From: Ligustrum vulgare
Lineage: Eukaryota > Streptophyta > Magnoliopsida > Lamiales > Oleaceae
Length of the DNA: 64,000 nucleotides
Assembly: GCA_963555705.1 (NCBI GenBank)
Contig: OY743170.1
Coordinates: 14,485,096 to 14,549,095, forward strand
Reading direction: 5' to 3'
The notes beneath the pieces are model-generated. The model saw only the letters and a program-made list of their open reading frames with translations, was not told the DNA's origin and made no database searches. How positions within the stretch are numbered: the first letter of the stretch is position 1; the number at the start of each line of letters is the position of its first letter. Positions 24,885-34,729 of this stretch are shown in pieces. The translations under genes and the position numbers were made by a program.

Positions 24885-25254
24885 AATGTGAGACACTTCA
24901 TTCACTTGAAGTTCATATGTTTTTTTGCCATTATATATAGATACATGTTAAGATTTTGTTGGTATGGAGTTAAATTTTTGTTTAGCTGAAACAATATTAA
25001 TGATGAATTTATTGACATAGAGAACTAACTGATTTATTAACATTAAAATTAATGTAATTCAATAAACCAACCATTTTTTACATATAAAATATCACAAAAT
25101 AAATATATCAAAAAATTACAAAGTAAACGTATTTTTCAGTTTTCTATTTTTGAAAACAGTTTTTCAAAATTACAAAGAGAACATGTTTTCAGCAATCCCA
25201 AAATAAACAATCAAAATCCAAAACTCAAAATCCAAAATCGAAACATAAAGAGAA
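24077..25254. mobile_element. TIR DNA transposon (MITE-like) in the gypsy LTR
   Basis: It interrupts LTR sequence that is continuous near 20960-20985. Its ends are inverted: GGCCTGTTCTCTTTGCTGTT at the left and TAAAGAGAAC at the right, with AAAACG..TTTTG-rich subterminal inverted sequence further in (24090-24260 and 25130-25250). It encodes nothing. The superfamily is uncertain; GGCCTGTT ends are seen in several plant MITE families. I could not fix a TSD with confidence. Confidence 0.65.
24290..24960. repeat. Six-copy tandem array, about 115-bp unit
   Basis: Each unit reads GTGAGACACTTCCTTCACTT then GAAGTTCTTATGTTATTTTG, TCATTATATATAGATCC and ATGTTAAGATT, followed by a variable T/A-rich run. 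Copies start at about 24292, 24397, 24523, 24631, 24738 and 24887. The linker of copy 5 has expanded into (ATT)n at 24822-24882. The array is the core of the TIR element. Confidence 0.85.
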
Positions 25255-25522
25255 CGTAATTAATAGGAGTTTCTAAAATTTTCAGCTTAGTCATCAACTT
25301 TGAAATTCAATCTGATTGAGTTTAAACATCGTATATAATTTTCTTTTATGCCAATTTAGTCTCCAAAGTTACCAATAATGCAAATTTCTCCTCTTTTCTT
25401 ATGAATTGTATACTATCTTGTCGTACAACACGTGAAATTAGATATTTCCTAAGAAAATACATGAATCCCAACTTTCTCAATAAATGAACTAAGGTACGAA
25501 ATTTTCGGGTTGTTACACATAT

Positions 25523-26777
25523 GGTTCTTCTTAATTAAATGTTCGTGTATGAATTTTAGGATATAATATGTGACAATGGGTTCTTAATTTTATTTGAAGC
25601 ATGTTGTTATAGATAATTTGAGTAAATTAGATGATGTTCCTACTGGACATATTGTGGTTATGGTGCAGGCTGGAGGGCAGGTTCCTATTATTATTGTGCT
25701 AACATGGCTTGTTGGACCGAGGCTATGTTAGAGGAGGATCTAGAGGGTGTTAAGATTGCTGGATTGTTTTGCTTCAGGGGGAGATTCCTGATTCTATTAA
25801 CATCCATGTTGCAAAAGTGAGGCACATCTCATTTGGTTCTTGATTTAAGAGTTCTATTATAATGCTTGAATTTTGAATTAATGGATAAGATCTAAAAGAT
25901 GGATCTTCATTTGGATTGAAGTTTGAAAATCCAAAATGTTGTCTCCTTTTTATCTGATACAATTTATCTATTTTTGGAAGTGAAAACAAGCATTTTTATG
26001 TCAATAATATGTAGATAAGTAGTCTCGTACGTCAACCTATATTATGGAACTTATTTTTTACAAATCCTTTCACTGGCGAGCCCATGTGAAACTTGTTTTT
26101 GTTTTCCATATATATTGCTTCCCTATTTTTCATCATCTCCATTTGGTCCTTATGCTCACATGATTTGTAATAGAGCTCAAGCACTCTTATTTGGTTTTAT
26201 TTTTTGTCTCTTCTTCATTTCTCATTCTTTCAAAATATTATTTTTCAGGTATTAGAAGAATGTGATGATCAAATTTTAGAAGTGTAGGATGGTCTAAAAA
26301 CTCCCAATGTATGTAACTTCCAAGAAAACTCTACAAGTTTTATGCAATTATGCTTTAGCACATGTAGTTTATATGGATATTATTGATTGAATTGCGAGAT
26401 ACTTGTAGCGTGTTTGGACTTAAAGAACACTCTACAGGGTTAAGAAAGAAAAAGGTATCTATCTTCAATTAATCAATTCTGTATATGTGATCTTGCTTTT
26501 CTTTCTATTCTCAATTCTTTTTATGCTTACAATTTGAATTTTCAATTACGTTTGTTATTACTTAAAGTGTACAATATTTACGTAAATGTTCACACTAATC
26601 TATAAAAGAATTCGAACACCGTACGTGCTTTACATGTGCGTATTGTAGTAGTTATCAAGTATTAGTTCACATATAACCCAAAATTTAAAATTAAATAAAA
26701 TGTTTCATAATTTTTGTAACAAGTTACATATGTAACACATTAATGAGTTACACATTGTATTATGCAAGTAGAACATA
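25523..26777 (+). pseudogene. Gene-like fragments right of the gypsy insertion
   Basis: At about 25612-25674 a + strand frame reads HVVIDNLSKLDDVPTGHIVV. At about 25715-25830, frames shifted against each other read EAMLEEDLEGVKIAG and GEIPDSINIHVAKVRH. A further short frame VLEECDDQILEV stands at 26250-26285. They look like decayed exons of one gene. I do not recognise the family. They are interrupted by stops and frameshifts. Together with 16446-16498 they form a unit split by the gypsy element. Confidence 0.4.
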
Positions 26778-27207
26778 TCTACACTACCTTAAAAGAATAA
26801 ATAGGGGACATATTTTAGTTACCTGATTTTCCCTCACATATTTCATTAATAAATTAAACGAAATATCAAAAGTTGTCATTTTAAACCAAAAATCGAATGA
26901 CCTCTCCATCATCTCTGTCACATATCCTCACCTCCTTGTAGACTCTAATTTAAACCTAGAAATAGATCGAAACCCCATTCTCTCCATCATCGCAGTCACA
27001 GATCCCCACCTACTCCCATCTCTATCCATTTATCTCTCCATCTATATAGTAAAAGTAAATACTAATCTATTTTTCGTGATGAAGGTATCAAATATTTTTT
27101 TACTTTTTGGGATTGATGGAATCTCTAGAGAGGGGGAAGTTAGTCGTGGAGATGGGGTTTTTGGCGAGGGACGACTCTATGTCGTGCTAGTCACCGACTA
27201 TGCTGCT
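26778..27207 (+). other. Possible Helitron-like 5' end and non-coding DNA
   Basis: After A at 26777 the sequence TCTACACTACCTTAAAAGAA resembles Helitron 5' ends (TC start, inserted after A). No matching 3' end was found before the MULE. The rest is non-coding with CATC/CTC-rich runs. Confidence 0.3.
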
Positions 27208-27300
27208 ATGGCTTCATCGAAGACTAAAATCCAAGTTGCCACCACCGGCTACCGTTGAAGAAATCAAAGACAGGCTTCGGGACTTTGATCTTTACTCTAG
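27208..27300 (+). pseudogene. First exon of an unidentified gene, frameshifted
   Basis: ATG 27208 opens MASSKTK, and after a 1-base frameshift in the run of A residues the next frame reads SKLPPPATVEEIKDRLRDFD then LYSR. It stops at a consensus donor (TCTAG then GTATGT at 27301). The protein-like composition and the donor suggest a genuine first exon. I do not recognise the product. The MULE at 27599 lies in what would be its first intron. Confidence 0.45.
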
Positions 27301-27589
27301 GTATGTATTTCTTCTCTTCCAGTCTTTTGAACATGGTTGATTCATAGCCACTATTTGGTAGAGATGAAAATCAGATTTTTAACTAATTTTGATAAAAGTT
27401 GATTAGATGTGTTGTTAAAAAGTTGTGGAACCCATAAAATATATGGTCGTGATTAATTTTTTACTTTGACTTTAATAAAAATTTGATTTTTTTATCAAAA
27501 ACAAACAAGCCCATAGTATTAAATAGGATTGGCACTATGATATTACGATGGAGGGAAATTTAATTCTTTTTTATTCTAACAGTATCCAT
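27301..27589. other. Intron-like DNA before the MULE
   Basis: T-rich, non-coding. It ends at the possible MULE TSD TTCTTAAAG (27590-27598). Confidence 0.4.
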
Positions 27590-27859
27590 TTCTTAAAGGC
27601 TGCTTTGTTTAAAGGGCATGGTCAAACAAAAATTTCATTTAAAAAGACCCCTTCCATGATTTATTAGTTCAATAGCCTCTTAGTTGAGAAAAATGAGAAA
27701 ATGATTTATACAATTACCCAAATGTCCTTGAGTGCCAAACAAAACCTAATTCTTTCTTCCAATTCCCAAACGTAACCAGATGGGTCTCCTTCCTCTCCCA
27801 CAAACGAACATTTTAGCGCCAAACAGTTCTCCCTGCTCTTCCCTCTTCTCGAACCCAAC

Positions 27860-28560
27860 TGCACTTCCTTCTTTGAACCAAGAAATACATTGTCTTCCTT
27901 TGAGTAATAATCTTGTTGAAGTTTGGGAATCTATTTTGCAACATTGGTATTGGGCATTTGGAGAAGAAGAGAAGATAAGGTTTAATATGAAAAATATGTA
28001 ACCATTTTATATAAGCAATGTCTGAATCAAAACCTTCATGGTGTATTTTTGATTTTATGTTGTGATTATGCGCGTAACGATTTCGAAGTCGTTTTGGGCA
28101 TACGGATGTCGTTATTCTGAATGTATTCTTTTCATCGATATTTATGATAGTTGAAGTAATATTTATGTTGGTAAATACATGCTTCTAATCATATCTAAAA
28201 GTTGGAACAATATCTCCTTCTTTGAACCAATAAATACATTATCTTCCTTTGAGTGATTATCTTGTTGAATGTTGAAAATCTATTTTGCAACATTGGTATT
28301 GGGCATTTGGAGAAAAAGAGATTTAAAGGTTTAATCTGAACAATTTTAACCACTATATCTAAGCAATGTCTGAATCAAAACCTTCATGATGTTTTTTTTT
28401 ATTTTATGTTGTGATTCTGTGTGTAACGATTTCGAAGTCATTTTGGGCATACGGATGTCGTTATTCTGAATGTATTATTTTCATCGATACTTGTTATTGT
28501 TGAAGTAATATATATGTTGTTAAATACATGCTTTGCATCATATCTAAAAGTTGGAAAAAT
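27860..28560 (+). repeat. Two-copy tandem repeat (about 345 bp) in the MULE left subterminal region
   Basis: The block CCTTCTTTGAACCAAGAAAT...TTGTGATTATGCGCGTAACG...ATATCTAAAAGTTGGAA occurs at about 27867-28215 and again at about 28219-28562. Each copy includes GTAACGATTTCGAAGTCGTT then TTGGGCATACGGATGTCGTT, that is, the AACGA...TCGTT motif also found many times in the central inverted repeat. Confidence 0.85.
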
Positions 28561-28645
28561 ATCTGAAGCATGTTGTTTGCATTTCTGTTTCACCGCAGTA
28601 AGATATTGCATGTTTTACTTAAAAAAGCTATTTTGAATTGCAGTT

Positions 28646-31119
28646 ATGGACAATGTGGATATGGTGTGGATATCAGCATGTTACCCAGGTGAGTTTGAGC
28701 AGAATCTTGAAGGTATATGGATATGGAAATATGTGGGGAATGAAAGAGGGAGAACATTTCCTATTCTTGTTTCGAGGATGATTTCGTATGTAGAATTGTA
28801 TGACAAAGTGAAACAGGAGCTCAACATTGATTCAAGGCTACATGAAATAGAGATGGCATGTCCTTCCCCAATGATATCTAAGATTTCAATAGCATCGATT
28901 GTCATTGATTGTGATAACAATGTGAAGTGGTTTATGTCGGTATGTGGAGAAACACCTCTATGCATAACTCTTTTGAAAAAATCTCCTAGAAATCGAGAAT
29001 GGATTGATCTTGATACATGTGTATCGCGAGTGGGGCGTGAGAAAGAAGTTGAAAATATGAACACAGAGGGAGATGTTGTGCAAAAGGACAATGTTGCGAT
29101 CGATGGCAATGATTGTGGAATGTTGTTAGATTGGGACGATTTTCATGTAATTCGAGATAGCCCTCAAAGGCCAACTGCACAATGCTTGGGAGCCATGGAT
29201 GATGTCGGGTTGCCTGAAATTGAACCTTTTAGTCAGACAGGAGCAGGTGACAATAATGCTGATTTGAGTGAACCTGACTCCCATACTCAGAATCTTGCAG
29301 ATGAAAATATTGATGGCCAAACAAATTAGGGCTATTCGCAGGCTGTAGTTTCAAGTTTTCCTTCTGTCCATTACGGTTCGTCTGTAAGAATTCCAGAAGA
29401 CGAAGATGTTCAAGCAAAACAGTTGTTGTTTCCAACAAAGAATGCCTTGACAGAAAAATTGCAGTGGCTTGCTCTGAAGTGTCACTTTGAATTCAAAGTT
29501 AAAAAGTCAAATAAGAGCATTTATATAGTTGTTTGTGTAGAGGAAAACTGCAAGTGGTGGTTGCGGGCAACCAAAATGAAAAATTCTAATATCTTTCAAG
29601 TTCGAAAATATCAAGGTCTTCATAATTGCTCTAAGAGTGTTCGTCGCAAAGACCATAGGCATGCGTCCTATATGGTTATTGGAAATCACATTGTCTCAAA
29701 GTATCAAGATGCCAACCGAATTTATAGGCCGAGAGATATTATTAACGATGTTCGTCGAGAACTTGGCATAACGATAAGTTATACCAAGGCATACATGGCG
29801 AAAGATTATGCTACTGCATTGATTCGAGGGAATCCCCGTGAAAGTTATGCTAAATTGTCATCGTATTGTCATATGTTGGAGTTGCAAAATCTAGGCACCC
29901 AAACATTCATTCGGACTACTAGAGAGCAGCGTTTCAAATACTTTTTTATGGCATTGGGACCAAGCATATGTGGATTTCTTACCTCGATTCGACGAGTAAT
30001 TTCTGTGGATGGGACATTCTTGACATCGAGTCGAAAAGGTACTCTACTTTTAGCAACTTGTTAGGATGGAAATTACCAAATATATCTGCTCGCTTGGGGA
30101 ATAGTAGATTTAGAAAATAATAAGTCGTGGACATGGTTCTTTAGGAAGTTGCAAACAATTACAGGTGATACAGATGACCTTGTGATAATTTCCGACCGTG
30201 CAACAAGCATTAAACATGGCTTTCAAAAAGTTTTCAAGCTTCCCCATCATGGAAATTGTATTTACCACATCCAAATGAACCTGAAAAGTCGATTTCCACG
30301 TTGTGATCTTGTACATTTGTTCATGACAACAGCGAAGGCTTATACAGTCCCTGAATTTGAGAATTATTTGGTAGCATTGTTAAGTAAGAATGACAGAATT
30401 AAGGACTACTTGCTAGAAGAAGATTATCGTTATTGGTCTAGAGCGCACTTTGATGGTATACGGTACAATATCATGACCACAAACAATGCAGAGACACTGA
30501 ATGGTTTGCTGAAGAGTGTTCGATATTTTCCTATAATTGGTTTGATTAACCATATCCGAGAGACACAACAAAGGTGGTTTTATAAAAGACACGTCGAAGC
30601 AGGGAAATGTGCGACCATTCTCACCCCAGCTTTGGAAAAGAAGATGTGCATGAAATATAATGAATCGAATGGTTTGGACGTAAATCCCATTTCTCCGAAC
30701 ATTTATGATGTTGGTAACAATTTGTGCCGCCACATTGTCGACTTGGATGCACAAAGATGTACATGCAAGAAGCTTGATCTTGACAGGTTCCCATGCGAGC
30801 ATGCAATTGCTGCGATAAGATATAAAGGGGATAATGGTTACAGTATATGCAGTCCCTTTTATACTACTACTTATTGGAAGCAAGCATATTCTGAGTTTGT
30901 GTATCCTTTGCCGAACGAAGCTGAATGGAAAGTTCCGGAGCATGTGATGTCCAGAAATGTATTACCACCTTTGAAGCGAAAAACAAAGTGGTCGCCCATC
31001 AAAAAAAGAGGAAAAGATCGGCTGGAGAATCACGCAATCCTCGCAAGTGCAGTAAGTGCAAAAAATCAGGTCATAATAGGTCCACTTGTACGAGTGAAAA
31101 ACTTCTTTTTTTATTATAA
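28646..31119 (+). pseudogene. mudrA-like: MULE transposase (mudrA type), broken by two TAG codons and a frameshift
   Basis: One + strand frame runs from ATG 28646 to about 31000, interrupted only by TAG at 29327-29329 and TAG at 30062-30064. Order: an N-terminal domain typical of these transposases (residues 1-140), an acidic linker, the DBD-Tnp-MUT DNA-binding domain (about 260-345, with C..NCKWWLRA), and the MULE catalytic domain. Its DDE residues are present: Asp in SVDGTF (codon at 30008), Asp in ISDRAT (30194), Glu in NNAETLN (30491). A SWIM zinc finger follows, with CTCKKLDLDRFPCEH near 30768-30812. A frameshift in the run of A residues near 31001-31015 moves the C-terminal zinc knuckle CSKCKKSGHNRSTC (31048-31090) into the next frame. 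The enzyme would cut and paste the element in the nucleus. The second TAG replaces a residue inside the highly conserved DGN.QIYPLA-like strand, most simply by a C-to-T change in a Gln codon. Confidence 0.92.
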
Positions 31120-31191
31120 TTTCACTTTCATATGCTCTTTTGCTATTGTATTTGTTGTATTGGAACGATGTTGTAGTCAATTTATATCGTT

Positions 31192-34100
31192 CTAAATTTG
31201 TGTTCAATGATCACGTACAGAAATTGTCATTTTTTGTCCAGAAATGATAGCTTTAATGTTCTAGTTATGAATGTACCATGCAGTGTTTAATCTACGCATA
31301 ACGAGTTCTAATTCGTTACTTTGTACACAAAAGGATTTTAATGCCGTTCCCGTCAAACAAGACAAATAACAACATCGAATTCGTTCTGAACTATATTAAA
31401 TATGGTTACTTAGTAAACCACACTGCCTCTTACATTTTCAAAGTAACGACTTCAGTGTCGTTCTCAACGACATGAATGTCGTTACAGTTGAAAAACCTTT
31501 CTGCTTAACTGTTGCTCATAACGACATATAAGTCGTTACTTTGTACACAAAACAATTTTAATGTCGTTCCCGTCAAACAAGACAAATAATAACATCGAAT
31601 TCGTTCTGAACTTTATTAAATGTCGTTACTTAGTAAACCACACTGCTTCTTACATTTTCAAAGTAACGACTTCGGTGTCGTTCGGAACGACATTAATGTC
31701 GTTACAGTTGAAAAACCTTTCTGCTTAACTGTTTCTCATAATGACATAGAAGTCGTTACTTTGTCATACTAACGACATAAATGTCGTTACATATATTTAC
31801 AGATATACCCTCATCGTGTCTTATTTCCCAATGGTCGACAAATTCACACTAACTTCTGAAGAACGATGTTGAAGTCGTTGTAACGACTTCAAATCGGTTA
31901 TCATCTGAAAGGTCGTTCCATTGTAAATGTAACAACAATGAGCTCGTTTACGTAGAAAAAAGCCTAAAACGATGTTGATGTCGTTCACGTTTCAGCAGAA
32001 CGAGTTATAGATCGTTATGTTTCAGTGTCATAAAGTCACGTAACGATAATTATATCGTTTGTTTGTACATTTAACGACATTAAGCTTGTTCCAGTGTACT
32101 TTACTACTAAAACAATATAAATACCGTTTCTTCAATAACAAAACTATATTGGAATCGTTATGTTCTTGGCCGAATAAATATCATAATGAGTTAAATGTCG
32201 TTCTTTTGTGATTCTAGCGAAATTCATGTCGTTCCAGTGTAAATTATTACTATAACATGGTATATATCGTTACCTCGTGTGAAGCACAACATGTATATCA
32301 TTATGGCGCAAATCGTCGATTTGATCGTTCCTTGTCGTCCAAAGTTCCTCCAACAAACGTAATCTATCAAAAATGGGTCATAGAAGGTGATTCAAACACC
32401 TTGTAAATAGACATGATGAGGAAGACTTGATCAAAATGAGATGGAGAAGTTCCAAGGTAATAGTTATCTAAAGGAACTTATTTTGATCATCTCTTCCTCA
32501 TCATGTCGATTTACAAGGTGTTTGAATCACCTTCTACGACCCATTTTTGATAGATTACGTCTGTTGGAGGAATTTCGGACGACAAGGAACGATCAAATCG
32601 ACGATTTTTCGCCATAACGATATATATGTCGTGCTTCACACGAGGTAACGATATATACCACGTTATAGTAATAATTTACACTGGAACGACATGAACTTTG
32701 CTAGAATCACAAAAGAACGACATTTAACTCGTTATGATATTTATTCGGCCAATAACATAACGATTCCAATATAGTTTGGTTATTGAAGAAATGATATTTA
32801 TATTGTTTTGGTAGTAAAGTACACTGGAACAAGCTTAATGTCGTCAAATTTACAAACAAACAACATAATTATCGTTACGTGACTTTATGACACTGAAACA
32901 TAACGATCTATAACTCGTTCTGTTGAAACGTGAACGACATCCACATCATTTTAGGATTTTTTCTACGGAAACTAGCTCATTGTTGTTATGTTTACAATTG
33001 AACGACCTTTCAAATGATAACGGATTTGAAGTCGTTACAACGACTTCAACATCCTTCTTCAGAAGTTAGTGCGACTTTGTCAACCATTGGGAAATGAGAC
33101 ATGACGAGGGTATATCTATAAATATATGTAATGACATTTATGTCGTTAGTATGACAAAGTAACGACTTCTATGTCGTTATGAGAAACAGTTAAGCAGAAA
33201 GATTTTTCAACTGTAACGACATTAATGTCGTTCCGAACGACACCGAAGTCGTTACTTTGAAAATGTAAGAAGTAGTGTGGTTTACTAAGTAACGACATTT
33301 AATATAGTTCTGAACGACTTCGATGTTGGTATTTGGCTTGTTTGTCTGGAACGACATTAAAATCTTTTTGTGTACAAAGTAACGACTTATATGTCATTAT
33401 GAGCAACAGTTAAGCAAAAAGGTTTTTCAACTGTAACGACATTCATGTCTTTGAGAATGACACTGAAGTCGTTACTTTGAAAATGTAAGAGGCAGTGTGG
33501 TTTACTAAGTAACGACATTTAATATAGTTCTGAACGACTTCGATGTTGGTATTTGGCTTGTTTTCCTAGAACGACATTAAAATCGTTTTGTGTACAAAGT
33601 AATGACTTATATGTCGTTATGAGCAACAGTTAAGCAGAAAGGTTTTTCAACTGTAACGACATTCATTGAGAACGACACTGAAGTCGTTACTTTGAAAATG
33701 TAAGAGGCAGTGTAGTTTACTAAGTAACGACATTTAATATAGTTATAAACGACTTCGATGTTAGTATTTGGCTTGTTTGCCTGGAACGACATTAAAATCG
33801 TTTTGTGTACAAAGTAACGACTTATAACTCGTTATGCGTAGATTAAACACTGCATGGTACGTTCATAACCGGAACATTACAGCTATCATTTCTGGACAAA
33901 AAAATGACAATTCCAGTACGTGATCTAGAGATGGCAAAAAAATCCGATCCGCCCCATCGATCCGTTGACCCGATCCGATCCGATCCGAAAAAATCCCGAT
34001 CCGTGGATCGACGGATCGAAATTTATGTGATCCGCTCCGATCCGAAAATTCACGGAGCGGATTTAGATCGGGGCTGATCCGATCCGCCCCGATCTGCGAT

Positions 34101-34515
34101 CCGAGATTTTTTTTTAATATAATTTTTTTATCATGTATAAAATTCTAATATGTAAATTTTGTAGCAAACTTTAATTTCTGGGAATAACCTACAATCTTTG
34201 CATTTTAAAGAAAACACATTTTTCATGTTATTCATTTGAAGAAAGAATTCCAATAAGTGATCGCAAAAAAACTCGATCCGCTGAATCGGCGAATTGGCAT
34301 CTATACGTCTCGTTTCAATAAAATAAAAAAAATAATTTTTCTAAATTTTTTTAAAAAGATTTAATTTAAAATATATTTAAAAAATTTTAAAAAATTAAAA
34401 AAATAAAAAATAAAAATTGGCGGATCGGTCCACGGATCGGTGGACCGATCCGCCCCAACCCGAACCCGATCCGCCCCATTACCAACACTAACGTGATCAT
34501 TGAACACAAATTTAG
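31192..34515. repeat. Giant inverted repeat between the convergent MULE genes
   Basis: The left arm, 31192-32453, starts CTAAATTTGTGTTCAATGAT. It is inverted in the right arm, 32473-34515, which ends ATTGAACACAAATTTAG. A loop of only about 19 bases (32454-32472) separates them. Without the hAT MITE (33926-34490 plus TSD) the right arm is about 1.47 kb against 1.26 kb. The excess is one extra copy of a 220-bp internal unit (three copies near 33170, 33390 and 33610; two in the left arm near 31480 and 31720). Both arms are built from dozens of AACGAC / GTCGTT motifs, many forming small palindromes such as AACGACATTAATGTCGTT. The transposase frame ends at the arm boundary. The transcript would fold into a hairpin of more than 1 kb. 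Confidence 0.93.
33926..34490. mobile_element. hAT-type MITE with GATCCG subterminal repeats
   Basis: It is flanked by the exact 8-bp TSD ACGTGATC at 33918-33925 and 34491-34498. Its terminal inverted ends are TAGAGATGGCAA and (inverted) TAGTGTTGGTAA. The 8-bp TSD and TAG...GGCA-like ends are hAT characters. Both subterminal parts are rich in GATCCG/CGGATC repeats (33945-34110 and 34420-34480); the middle is AT-rich and non-coding. It inserted in the right arm of the MULE inverted repeat after the arms had formed. Confidence 0.92.
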
Positions 34516-34729
34516 TTAACTGCTATATACAATCCACAGCCAACAAAAACGTTCATTGTTTTCATAACTACCACATAACATTCATATCCTAAATATACTT
34601 GTTCATTGCTAGCCTAACTGCCACGAACGAGACACTTCACAATACAAACCAATCAACCATCAATCCATCTAACAAAAATGCTCAAAAAGATTATGTCTAA
34701 AACAAAACCGCCATATACATCGGTAAACA

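Larger units (their letters stand above)
16508..25517 (-). mobile_element. Decayed Ty3/gypsy element with long LTRs, - strand
   Basis: It starts TGTGAAGATCCC and ends GGGTTGTTACA, with the exact TSD CATAT on both sides (16503-16507 and 25518-25522). A polypurine tract next to the inner end of the left LTR shows it runs on the - strand. The left LTR is full (4.7 kb). The right LTR is cut to its last 1.06 kb plus a nested insertion, and only about 2 kb of decayed interior remains. No Gag or Pol open frame survives. Recombination deleted most of one LTR and of the interior. Confidence 0.85.
23272..25517 (-). repeat. Truncated 5' LTR of the gypsy element with nested insertion
   Basis: It corresponds to the last 1.07 kb of the 4.7-kb LTR (20146-21221), interrupted by the TIR element at 24077-25254. 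About 3.6 kb of this LTR is missing at the interior side. Confidence 0.85.

Noticed and set aside
24290..24960. CRISPR-like regularly spaced repeats
   Set aside because: Plant nuclear context, linkers are poly-T/ATT rather than unique spacers, and there are no cas genes; it is a tandem array within a TIR element.
26590..26670. A third Helitron terminus (ACCGTACGTGC...GTAGT)
   Set aside because: Hairpin-like but the terminal CTAG is not intact and no partner end was found.
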